Assembly (NCBI GenBank): GCA_016703765.1
Contig: JADJBL010000017.1
Location: forward strand, 1-64,000
DNA from: Saprospirales bacterium
GTDB lineage: Bacteria > Bacteroidota > Bacteroidia > Chitinophagales > Saprospiraceae
DNA length: 64,000 bases
Direction of reading: 5' to 3'
Part shown: one piece after another, positions 8,487 through 17,000 of the stretch
Numbering within the stretch: position 1 is the first letter of the stretch
Layout: each line of letters begins with the position of its first letter
Made by a program: the position numbers and the translations under genes
The notes under the pieces: generated by a model
Told to the model about the DNA's origin: nothing
The model's database searches: none
What the model saw: the letters and a program-made list of their open reading frames with translations, nothing else

Positions 8487-9188
8487 AGTTAATTTTAAAA
8501 CCTCCCTTCTCTTCCCCCTGCTAATCGGCAATTCTCGCCCCCCCTGCCTCAAGCTCAAAAAATACCCCTTTACCGACAATACCTCCTTCAGCGCGACGAT
8601 ATAAGACTTGTGAACCCGGAGAAACTGCCCGGCGGGCAATTGCGACTCCAGGTTTTGGAGGCTTTCCAGGATGATCAGGCGCTGATCGCGGCAGTGGATG
8701 CGCACGTATTCCTTCATTCCTTCTATATAAATCACATCGCGGTAGAAGACCTTTCGCCAGGCGCCGTCGGCCCGGACGACCATAAAATCGCGGGCTTCTT
8801 CGGGGGGGCGGCCGCTGAAACCGCGGAGCAGCAGTTGCTCGCGGGCTTTTTCCAGGGCCTGCTGAAAGCGGCTCATCGAAAAAGGCTTCAAAAGGTAATC
8901 CACCGCGTTGAGGTCGAAGGCCTCGGCGGCGTATTCGGCGTAGGCGGTGGTAAAGATGGTCACGGGCGGGTTGGGGAGCGATTTGAGCAGGTTGGTACCG
9001 CTGAGCGCCGGCATCTGGATGTCGAGGAAGAGGAGGTCCACCTCCCCGGTTTTCAATTTCTCCCTGGCCTCCAGGGCCGACCTGCATTTGCCGGTCACGA
9101 CGATGTCGGGCGCCTGGAGCAGGAAACGCTCGACCAGTTGCAGGGCCAGGAATTCGTCGTCCACCAATAGCGCTCGAATGGGGTCCAA
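8469..9188 (-). CDS. LytTR-family response regulator
   Basis: A 239-residue two-component regulator of the AlgR/LytR type. The receiver domain (about 1-120) has the acidic pair D10/D11, phospho-acceptor D56 in 'LLFLDIQMP', T80/T81, and K101 in 'YLLKPF'. The LytTR DNA-binding domain (about 135-235) includes 'IEGMKEYVRIHC', 'RVHKSYIV' and 'LPISRGKR'. It starts nine bases after the stop of the upstream histidine kinase, so both form one operon. It is expected to be phosphorylated by that kinase and to bind paired direct repeats upstream of targets. No target is evident here. The C-terminal codons overlap a decamer repeat. Confidence 0.93.
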   Translation of the reverse strand: MDPIRALLVDDEFLALQLVERFLLQAPDIVVTGKCRSALEAREKLKTGEVDLLFLDIQMPALSGTNLLKSLPNPPVTIFTTAYAEYAAEAFDLNAVDYLLKPFSMSRFQQALEKAREQLLLRGFSGRPPEEARDFMVVRADGAWRKVFYRDVIYIEGMKEYVRIHCRDQRLIILESLQNLESQLPAGQFLRVHKSYIVALKEVLSVKGYFLSLRQGGRELPISRGKRREVLKLTFDEFR

Positions 9189-9197
9189 AGGATCTGC

Positions 9198-10223
9198 TTA
9201 AGTTGCGTAAGGAATGGATAAATATACATGAAACTGCCCTTCCTTCTCCCCGGTGCGCAGCTCGTAGTTCTCCGGAAATTTGAGTTCGAGCCGTTTCCGG
9301 ATGTTTTCGAGCCCGACGCCACCGGTATGGTCTTTTTGCACGTCGCCGGAATTCGTCGAGTTATGGGTTTCCATGACCAGAAATTCCTCCCCGGCATGCA
9401 CGCGGATATCGATGAAAGCGGCGGTATTGGTATCGAAATCGCAATGCTTGAGGCAATTTTCCACCAGGGGGATCAGCACCATCGGCTCGATGTCCCTGCC
9501 CCTCACCTCCCCTTTTACCTCGAAATGAATAGGGAGAGGCGTTTCGCTCCGCATTTGGAACAGTTCGATAAAGCGCTGCACCTGTCCGATCTCCTTTTCG
9601 AGCGATACCCGGTCGGCCTGGCTCTCGTAGATGACGTACCGCAGGAGCTCCGACAGTTTCTGTATCATTTCGGGGGTTTTCTCCGAGCCAAGCACGGCAA
9701 GCGCGTAGATATTGTTCAGGGTGTTGAACAGGAAATGCGGGTTGATCTGGGCTTTGAGGAATTGCAGCTGGGCGCTCTGTTGCTCGGTGAGGAAGGCCTG
9801 TTGCTGCTTTTCGCGCTCCTGCTGGCGGTACCAGAGTTGAAAAAAGGCGCTGGCGGCGAGGATGGCCGCGTTGCTCAGGAATGCGCCGATCTGGTAGGAG
9901 GTGCTCGCGTCGATCGGCCTCCAATCCTGCCTTACATCCGGGAAGAGCAAATTAAGCCTGACCCTCAGCAGGGCGATCGCAAAGAATATCACAAAGGCGC
10001 CCAGGATGTAGAGTCCCACCCTTCGACGCTTCCAGCAAAAATCGAGCCACCAGCCGTTGCCGTAAAACAGCAGGGCCAGGGGCAGGATATTGACGGCGGT
10101 GCGGGGAATGACGATTTCCCAGGCATAAAAAGATCGGAAGACCAGGGCGTAGATCAAAAACAGGCCTACCCAGGCACTCGCGTGAGCGCCGTAGCGGAGG
10201 ATATTTTGGGAAGAAATTGCCAT
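9198..10223 (-). CDS. LytS-type sensor histidine kinase (His_kinase family)
   Basis: A 341-residue membrane histidine kinase of the PF06580 type. Four hydrophobic segments lie in the first 130 residues (about 14-32, 40-60, 69-90 and 112-132). A short coiled coil (about 132-158) joins them to 'AQINPHFLFNTLNNIYAL' with phospho-acceptor H163. The ATPase lobe has 'LIPLVENCLKHC' (N box) and 'GVGLENIRKRL' (G box). No periplasmic sensor domain is visible, so the signal is probably read in or near the membrane. It is the first gene of a kinase-regulator pair and is divergent from the lipoprotein gene across a 169-nt gap. Confidence 0.93.
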   Translation of the reverse strand: MAISSQNILRYGAHASAWVGLFLIYALVFRSFYAWEIVIPRTAVNILPLALLFYGNGWWLDFCWKRRRVGLYILGAFVIFFAIALLRVRLNLLFPDVRQDWRPIDASTSYQIGAFLSNAAILAASAFFQLWYRQQEREKQQQAFLTEQQSAQLQFLKAQINPHFLFNTLNNIYALAVLGSEKTPEMIQKLSELLRYVIYESQADRVSLEKEIGQVQRFIELFQMRSETPLPIHFEVKGEVRGRDIEPMVLIPLVENCLKHCDFDTNTAAFIDIRVHAGEEFLVMETHNSTNSGDVQKDHTGGVGLENIRKRLELKFPENYELRTGEKEGQFHVYLSIPYAT

Positions 10224-10392
10224 GGCTCAAAGCTAAGGATATTTGAGGCCCCTGAAAAACGCGGGTATTGCCGTTGGTTGAAGCCTTCGCGCAGTTGGTT
10301 GAAAGGTGGGCATTCATGTTTAAACGATTGCCTTCCTTCGCCATCTCAATCCCGTTTTTAAACCAATTTCTTAACCACAATTTCCCTTTATT

Positions 10393-11094
10393 ATGAAGAC
10401 CTCCTTGTATTTCCTTTTCCTCGCACTCTCCTTTTCCCTCCTGAGCACCTCCTGCAAAAAAGAAGAAGAAGCCCTGGCCATGACCGAAGAAGAAGCCGTC
10501 GAAGTGATCGAATCATCCATGTCGGCCGAGGCCCAGGGCATGGCAGGCGAAGCCTCCGACGTCGCAGAAGCAGCCGAGTCTTTTGCCGACGAATCCCTTT
10601 GTGGAATGACGGGCGACAGCAGCCTGAGCTACACGATCGATCAGGTCAACCTCCAGGCCTCCTACACGATCGCATGGGGCTGGGAGCTGGTCTGCACCGG
10701 CTTTATCCCCAACACCCTGGAATTCGTTCGCACCACGGACGGGACCTACGAAACCAACCGCCTGAAATCGGACGATTCGGCCATCAGCTCCTGGGATATC
10801 ACCAACCTGGTCACCGGCACGCAGTACATCATGAACGGCTCCTACACCCGCGAGGGCTCGCAGGAGTCCAAGATCGGCCAGCAAAACGAGTTCAGCTCCA
10901 CCCTGGTCATCACGGCTACGGATATCCTCGTGGACAAGGTCACCCAGGAGATCGCGGGCGGTACGGCCAGCTTTACCCTGACGGGCAATGGAAGCGGCGG
11001 CTCGGATGTGTCCTACACCGGAACCATCGTATTCAACGGGAACCAGAGCGCTACGCTTACGATCAATGGAAATTCGCATCCATTGAACTGGTAA
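10393..11094 (+). CDS. Predicted lipoprotein of unknown function
   Basis: 233 residues. A signal peptide ends in the lipobox LSTSC with the lipidated cysteine at 21, followed by KKEEE, so the mature protein should be lipid-anchored. A negatively charged, Ala/Glu-rich stretch (about 24-68) is followed by a beta-rich region rich in Thr, Ser and Gly that resembles a single beta-sandwich, with two further Cys ('SLCGM', 'LVCTGF') that could pair. No catalytic motif or named family was recognised. It is divergent from the histidine kinase gene, so a shared promoter region between 10,224 and 10,392 is possible but no clear promoter motif is visible. Confidence 0.75.
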   Translation: MKTSLYFLFLALSFSLLSTSCKKEEEALAMTEEEAVEVIESSMSAEAQGMAGEASDVAEAAESFADESLCGMTGDSSLSYTIDQVNLQASYTIAWGWELVCTGFIPNTLEFVRTTDGTYETNRLKSDDSAISSWDITNLVTGTQYIMNGSYTREGSQESKIGQQNEFSSTLVITATDILVDKVTQEIAGGTASFTLTGNGSGGSDVSYTGTIVFNGNQSATLTINGNSHPLNW

Positions 11095-11238
11095 GTGGCT
11101 CTTTTTCAGGCAACTACCTCGTAAATGTATTTTTTTAGCATTTTTTTAGATATTTTTTTCATCCTCATACAGCGTTTTTTTCCTTCATGGCGTCTATTTG
11201 ATATCACCTTATAGGAGCTTAACGAGTTTTTCTTCATC

Positions 11239-11273
11239 AAAAGGCGATTCCACTCCGGGGTCGCCTTTTTTTT
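11239..11273 (+). terminator. Rho-independent terminator-like hairpin just before the epimerase gene
   Basis: Stem aaaaggcga (11239-11247) with tcgcctttt (11261-11269), a 13-nt loop, and eight T in a row at 11266-11273. The form is that of an intrinsic terminator for the lipoprotein gene. Its T tract ends 11 nt before the ATG at 11285, leaving no room for a separate promoter, so it could also act as a leader attenuator. Confidence 0.7.
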
Positions 11274-11284
11274 ATGCCCAAAAA

Positions 11285-12280
11285 ATGAAACCGATTTATG
11301 TCGTAACCGGAGGCACAGGCCATATCGGGGTTAGTTTGATCAGATTGTTAATTGCGCAGGACAAAAGAGTGCGGCTGTTTATTTTGCCCGGAGATCCTTT
11401 ACTGGGCTTGAAAGACCTGCCTTTGGAAATCGTGGAAGGCGACGTGAGGGATTACGCGTCTTTGAAAAAGGCTTTTGAAGGCGCCGAGGTTGTTTTTCAC
11501 CTGGCCAGCTTCGTAAGCATCGGATCTTATCATAAAAATCTGGTTTGGCGGATCAACGTAGATGGGGTGCGAAATGTCATAAAAGCCTGTCTGACCTGCA
11601 AGGTGGGGCGACTCGTATATATGAGTTCCATCCACGCCTTTGAGGAGCCCCCGACGGGCAGTCCCATTCTCGAAACCAAAGACTTCGGCCCGGACCACGT
11701 GATGGGAACTTACGCCAAAACCAAGGCGGAAGCGACGCGGCTGGTACTTCAAGCGGTGAAGGAAAAAGGCCTGGATGCCGTGATCGTCCATCCTACCGGC
11801 GTATTCGGACCCTTCGACTACAAACCATCGCATACGGGGCAATTGATCCGCGATTTTATGGCCGGCAGGCTGCACGCCTATATTGACGGCACATACGACT
11901 ATGTAGATGTGCGCGATGTGGCCGAAGGGGCCCTGGCTGCCGCCAAAATGGGGCGAAAAGGCGAGAACTATATCCTTTCGGGAGAGCAGATCACGGTGAA
12001 GGAGATGATGGACATGCTGGAAGAGATTACCGGAAAACCCGCGCCGAGATTATGGTTGCCGCTGTGGCTGGCTCGGCTGACGGCGCCCGCTTCGGAGCTG
12101 TATTACAAAATACTCAAAAGGCCTCCGCTCTATACCCCCTACTCCATTTTCACGCTTTCCAGCAATTCTCTTACGTCGCACGACAAGGCCACAAAGGAAT
12201 GGGGCTATCATCCGCGGCGGGTAAAAGAATCTATCTTTGACGCCGTGAAATGGTTGAGTTCACCGGCCTTCGGCCGCTGA
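11285..12280 (+). CDS. NAD(P)-dependent epimerase/dehydratase (extended SDR)
   Basis: A 331-residue Rossmann-fold enzyme of the extended short-chain dehydrogenase family, nearest in look to dihydroflavonol-reductase or 3-beta-HSD-like members. The cofactor loop TGGTGHIG is at 8-15, and D53 follows in 'EGDVRD'. The active site is 'MSSIHAF' (serine) with Y143-K147 in 'GTYAKTK'. 'VIVHPTGVFGP' marks the substrate region. An upstream in-frame start at 11198 would place the terminator hairpin inside the gene and add a low-quality N-terminus, so ATG 11285 is preferred. It is probably co-transcribed with the DUF486 gene 21 nt downstream. The substrate is unknown. Confidence 0.88.
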   Translation: MKPIYVVTGGTGHIGVSLIRLLIAQDKRVRLFILPGDPLLGLKDLPLEIVEGDVRDYASLKKAFEGAEVVFHLASFVSIGSYHKNLVWRINVDGVRNVIKACLTCKVGRLVYMSSIHAFEEPPTGSPILETKDFGPDHVMGTYAKTKAEATRLVLQAVKEKGLDAVIVHPTGVFGPFDYKPSHTGQLIRDFMAGRLHAYIDGTYDYVDVRDVAEGALAAAKMGRKGENYILSGEQITVKEMMDMLEEITGKPAPRLWLPLWLARLTAPASELYYKILKRPPLYTPYSIFTLSSNSLTSHDKATKEWGYHPRRVKESIFDAVKWLSSPAFGR

Positions 12281-12301
12281 TGCGCTCTTAAAAAAAATCG
12301 T

Positions 12302-12631
12302 ATGAATACCCTCATTTTGCTCCTGCTGTCGAACACCTTCATGACGGCGGCCTGGTACTGGCATTTGAACCACAAGGATATCGCCATGTGGAAGGTCATC
12401 CTGATCAGCTGGGGACTGGCATTTTTCGAGTACTGCCTAATGGTGCCGGCTAACCGTTGGGGATACGGTCAGTTTACCGCCTTTCAACTCAAGGTCATCC
12501 AGGAAATCATCAGTCTGGTGGTATTTACCTTGTTTGCGATCTTGTACCTGAAAGAGTCCTTTCGGTGGAATTATCTGGTGGGATTCCTGCTGATCGTGGC
12601 GGCGGTGTGGGTGGTGTTTAAAAAGGTTTAG
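12302..12631 (+). CDS. DMT-superfamily DUF486 membrane protein
   Basis: 109 residues with four hydrophobic helices (about 2-19, 30-48, 65-84 and 88-106), matching the small DUF486 family (PF04342) within the drug/metabolite transporter superfamily. 'LSNTFMTAAWYWHL' and 'FEYCLMVPANRWGYGQFTAFQLKVIQE' contain the family's conserved positions. Length is typical. The function is not established for the family. It follows the epimerase after a 21-nt gap, so one operon is likely. Confidence 0.88.
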   Translation: MNTLILLLLSNTFMTAAWYWHLNHKDIAMWKVILISWGLAFFEYCLMVPANRWGYGQFTAFQLKVIQEIISLVVFTLFAILYLKESFRWNYLVGFLLIVAAVWVVFKKV

Positions 12632-12705
12632 GAAGTTTAGGAGGTTTAGAGGGTTTAGGAAACTAAACTAACTAAACTATCTAAACCTCCTAAACTACCT
12701 AAACC
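12625..12705. terminator. gtttagga-repeat inverted repeat between convergent genes
   Basis: The left arm 12625-12649 and right arm 12681-12705 are complementary over 25 nt with one mismatch. Both arms are built from repeats of (g)gtttag(ga), and the loop from actaaacta. The arm begins inside the DUF486 stop region and ends five nt before the stop of the minus-strand RRED-repeat gene, so it could stop transcription from both sides. There is no T run, and a dispersed repeat origin is equally likely. Confidence 0.55.
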
Positions 12706-12709
12706 AGTA

Positions 12710-13060
12710 TTAATTCCTCCGATCCCTCCGGTCTTCCCTCCTGTCGCGCTTGTTTTCGCGGCGGTCGCGGACGTCTTCGCGGTTATCGCGCACATCTTCG
12801 CGGGAATCGCGGACGTCTTCCCTTTGATCGCGAATCCCTCCCTGGTGTTGGGCATCGCGCACATCTTCGCGGCGATCGCGGCGGTCTTCGCGACGGTCGC
12901 GTTTGTTTTCTTTGCGATCGCGCACATCTTCGCGGGCGTCGCGTACATCTTCGCGGCGGTCGGCGCCTTGAGCCTGGGCTGATTGGGGCATCAGAAAATT
13001 AAAGGAAAAAATTACAGCGGCCAGAACGGCCAGACGGAAAAACATTTTGTGATTGCTCAT
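12710..13060 (-). CDS. Small exported protein made of RREDVRD-type repeats
   Basis: 116 residues: a signal peptide (about 1-31, ending AQAQG) and then about eleven copies of a 7-residue motif, variants of RREDVRD, RRENKRD and RREDRRD, nearly all Arg, Asp and Glu with no hydrophobic core. It cannot fold as a normal globule; a single charged helix or a disordered polyampholyte is expected. The DNA repeats with a 21-nt period. Similar highly charged exported proteins occur in Bacteroidota without assigned function; this is general recollection, not a search result. The start is supported by the signal peptide. Confidence 0.75.
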   Translation of the reverse strand: MSNHKMFFRLAVLAAVIFSFNFLMPQSAQAQGADRREDVRDAREDVRDRKENKRDRREDRRDRREDVRDAQHQGGIRDQREDVRDSREDVRDNREDVRDRRENKRDRREDRRDRRN

Positions 13061-13150
13061 GATTTTAATTTTTGGTTACAAACGGGGCTTCGACCTATTT
13101 ATGGTCGGGCCGTTTAATACCTTAACACCTATTTAACAGGAATGCCTATT

Positions 13151-14038
13151 TCACTTATGAAACCTGCTGAAAATGCCCAGCGGAAGACGAAACCCTCTTT
13201 GATCGGGCACATAGAGCTCTCCCGACTCCAAGCCCTTGGCCCAGGGAAAGTACTGGCGCATCAGGTTTTCGGCGATCAGCGCGGAGAACCCCATCGAATA
13301 GAGGTTGAGGATGACAAAATGCCCTTCGGGGTCGAGGATCGCGCTGCAATACTCCAGCAGCTCTTTCAAATCGCGGTCCAGCAGCCATTTTTCGCCTTCG
13401 GGGCCGCGGCCGTAGGCGGGCGGGTCCAGGATAATGCCCTGATAAATTCTGCCGCGTTTGGCTTCCTTTCTGGCGAATTTCAGGGCATCTTCCAGCGCCC
13501 AGCGGATGTCTTTCAGGCCGCTGGCCTCCATGTTCTGCCGCGCCCAGCTGATCACCGGTTTGACGGAATCCACGTGCACCACGTCGGCGCCGGCGGCTTT
13601 GGCGGCAAGAGAGGCCGCCCCGGTGTAGGCGAATAGATTGAGGATGGAAGGCGGATTGCCCGGCAATTGGGGGATGGTGCGGTAAATATAATTCCAGTTA
13701 TCGGCCTGTTCCGGAAAGACCCCCACGTGTTTGAAAGCCGTCAGTCCCATCCGGAGCTGAAATTGCAGGGCGCTATGGCCGTAGCGGATAAACCATTGCT
13801 CCGGCATACCGGGTTTAAGCGACCAGTTGCCGTCGTCCTCCCCTCCCTTTCCCGTTTTTCGGGTAAAAACCCCCATCGCCAGGGCATCCCACTCCGATTG
13901 CGGCATGGCGGGCGACCAAATGGCCTGGGGCTCCGGCCTCGACAGAATCCAGGGGCCGAAGCGCTCCAGTTTTTGAAAATTCCCGGAATCCAGCAGTTCG
14001 TAATCTGGAAATGCAGGGATTCCAATGGTATGGATCAT
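13151..14038 (-). CDS. Class I SAM-dependent methyltransferase, RlmI/RlmK-like
   Basis: 295 residues of the Methyltrans_SAM family (PF10672 type), which includes 23S rRNA cytosine methyltransferases. The SAM loop is 'NLFAYTGAASLAAKAAGA' (134-151) followed by D157; the catalytic/target motif 'ILDPPAYGRGPEGEKW' is at about 203-218. 'HVGVFPEQ' at 104-111 is conserved in the family. The PUA domain of full RlmI is absent, so it is a short form with an uncertain substrate. It starts 12 nt downstream of the giant protein A stop and may be read through from it. Confidence 0.88.
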   Translation of the reverse strand: MIHTIGIPAFPDYELLDSGNFQKLERFGPWILSRPEPQAIWSPAMPQSEWDALAMGVFTRKTGKGGEDDGNWSLKPGMPEQWFIRYGHSALQFQLRMGLTAFKHVGVFPEQADNWNYIYRTIPQLPGNPPSILNLFAYTGAASLAAKAAGADVVHVDSVKPVISWARQNMEASGLKDIRWALEDALKFARKEAKRGRIYQGIILDPPAYGRGPEGEKWLLDRDLKELLEYCSAILDPEGHFVILNLYSMGFSALIAENLMRQYFPWAKGLESGELYVPDQRGFRLPLGIFSRFHK

Positions 14039-14050
14039 TGTTCAGTTTAT

Positions 14051-17000
14051 TTATCTTACAAGCGTCACATCTCCCTCCAGTATCTCCACATGTCCGTCCA
14101 CGTATTCGACTTCCACAAAATAGGCGTACACGCCAATGGCGGCGAGTTTTCCCCGATAATACCCGTCCCAGCCGATTGTGATGTCGTTGGGTTGGAAATT
14201 GTCGGCCCGGAACACACTCCTCCCCAGCGGTCGAAGACCAGGAAGGAGCGGATCTGCGCGATCTGCTTACCCGCCTGGATGAAGAACACATCGTTCTGGC
14301 CATCCAGATTGGGCGAAAAGATGTTGGGGATAAATACGTCGCGTGGGGTTTTGACCAGGATGCGGAACTGGTCGCTGGCCGAGCAGGGTCCTTTTTCGAT
14401 GCTGACCGTGAAGGTCGTCCCCTCCTGGGGCGCCACCGTCACCGAAGAGCAGAATACGTCGTTGCATGCCACCAGATCGGCCGGCGACCAGATGATCGTA
14501 TCCAGGTCGGCGATCGGCAGGGTGCTCTGGAGGTTGAGGTCGAGCTCATCGCCCCATTCGATGACGAAATTGCCCTCGCCGTCGGGAAGGATGTTGGCTA
14601 CGAGGGTAGCCGTAAGTTCCTGGGGTTCGATCACCGTGACCAATACCTGCGTTTCGCAGCCGTTGGCATCCTGGATGGAGATGAGGTAATCCCCTCCGCT
14701 CAATCCGGTAAATTGCTGTTGATCCCCAAAGGCCCCGCCGTTGAGCGCAAACATGTAGGGCGGCTTGCCGCCGGTGGCCGACTCAATCTGGATAAAGCCG
14801 TCTGCCGCGCCGAAGCAACTCACGTCTTCCGTGGCTATGACCGGCTGGGGCGTTTCAATGCTCTGCGTCACCGTAACCTGATCCGAAGACTCGCAACCCG
14901 TCTGGGTGTTGATCACCGTCAGCTGGTATGTACCGGCTTGGCCCACAGAAAGGGTGGTTTGCATACCGATCACATTACTCGAACCAACCAGGGTCCATTC
15001 GTAGGAAAACTGGGCCCCCGTGCTCGTACCGCTTCCTCCGATCTGGGCCGTTGTGGCGTCGCAGGTAAGCTCTTGCACAGCGCCCGCGTCGGCAAGGGGC
15101 AGCTGGTGGATGATCACGGTCACCGTTTCATTGTCGTCCGCACAGGGAGGTATGCCGTCCATCAGATAGCGGAAGGTGTAATTGTTGGGCGCCTGGCCTA
15201 CGGTATTGAAAGTGCCCGCCCCGGCATTAAATGCGCCGCCGGTAGAGGGGGCTGCGGATGTTTCCGTCCATACCCCGCCCGGATCTGCACCCGTCAGCAG
15301 GCCGGCCAGGTTGATGAGCTGGCCTACTCCCGAGCAAAGCGTCAGGGGCGGATTTGCCGTTCCGGCGAATACGGGGCTGTTGACCGTCACCGTGATCGAG
15401 CCCGTAGCCGTATTCGAACAGCCGGTCGAATCCTGCACGGTGACCAGGGTGTACGTAGTGGTTTGGCTTGGGCTGAGGCTCCATTCGGACCCCGTATCCA
15501 GGTTGTTTAAAGTAATATCCTGGGTTCCATCGTTGATCACCACGGTGAAGGGGTTCGTTCCTGTAAAAGAAAATACCCCGTCGATGGATTGTCCTTCGCA
15601 AATCGCCCCGCCGCCGCTGATCGAGGCGCTGGGCTCGCAATGGAACACCACCGGGGTGCCCTCGGAAACCGAAAGGCAATCGTCGTTCAGGTCCACCTGA
15701 CCACCTCCCAAGTCGTCGCCTGCTACGGAAGAAATGTAATAGGTTTCGTCGCAGTCGAGGATGGCCGGATCGTAGTTGAAATCAGGCGTGGGGCTGGTCA
15801 ACAGAATCGTGCCGAGCGCCGTGCCGTTTCCGGTGTGCAGGACATACATCAGCGCGTCATTCCCGTCGAGCTGGACGGCAAAAGCCGCCGGAACGGAGAT
15901 CGGCTGAAACTCGCAAACCAGCTGCGAATTTTGGTCCATGATGCCGGCGCCGGAGCCGCAATTGCAAATGATCGGACCCGCGATCGTATCGATCCCGCAG
16001 CCGAATCCGTCCTGGATCAGAAATTGGTAACTTCCCTGGTCGCAGGGAATGGGGTCGCTGCAAAATTGGTTCCCCGTCAGGGTTCCAGGCCAACCGTTCA
16101 CAGCGTAGGTCGCCGGATCGCCACCCGCAAGCGTGAAGCATATCGTGACAAAAGTATTGGTCGGATCGGTGGTGATCAGCGGGCTGACGCCGAAAGGCTG
16201 ACTTTGCTCCGTGAAAGGGGCTATCCCCACCACGTTTGCGCCGATGCAATGGTCGTCCTCCACGCTGATCAGGGTGTACAGCGTCGGCCCGGTCGGGGTT
16301 ACCTGAAAGGTAAATGGGCTGGAGGGTATGCTGATCGTGGCCTGCTGGTTCTGCGTATTCGTGTAGGTGATCTCCCAGGGGGCCGTGCCCCCCGCGATCG
16401 TCACCGTCAGGTCCACCTGATCGCCCGCACAGAAATCTCCTCCCCCGCTCAGCGTCGCGCTGGGTATCTCGTAGAACACCACCGGAGTGCCCGGGGTGAT
16501 AGCCAGACAGGGATCCAGGGGATCCACTCCTCCGTTGCCGTCGTTGTTGCCCACCCGGGCCGAGATGAAATACGTCACTCCGTAGGTCAGCAATCCCGAA
16601 TACGTGAAGCTCGCTACCGTGCTCGTCAGGATCGGTACTTGGTTGCCGCTGTGCAGGATAAAGTCCACCACATCGTCGCCGTCCAGCACCTGACCCGTCG
16701 CATCGTAGGCCACCACCGCCGGACCCTGACCGCAGATCTCCTGCACCGCCGGGTCCAGTTGGCCCACGCTCGTCGTGCAATCGCACTCCACCAGAGGCTC
16801 GGTCACCAGTACCGGACCGCAGCCATTAGGGTCGTCGTAGCTGAAGCTATATCCACTGCCGCAGGGCAGCTCATCGCTGCAAAACGGCCCGTTTGTCGTC
16901 CACATGTTCACCCCGTCCGTCACCGTGTACGGCGCCTCTCCTCCGCTGATGTTGAAGCACACCACATACCCCGTGTTCGTCGAATTGATCGTCACCACCG

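Noticed and set aside
11198..11284. Earlier start for the epimerase
   Set aside because: The added 29 residues are low complexity, span a terminator hairpin, and precede a canonical SDR N-terminus.
12655..12948. Ala/Thr/Lys-rich frame overlapping the RRED-repeat gene
   Set aside because: It is the other-frame translation of the 21-nt repeat and lacks a signal peptide.
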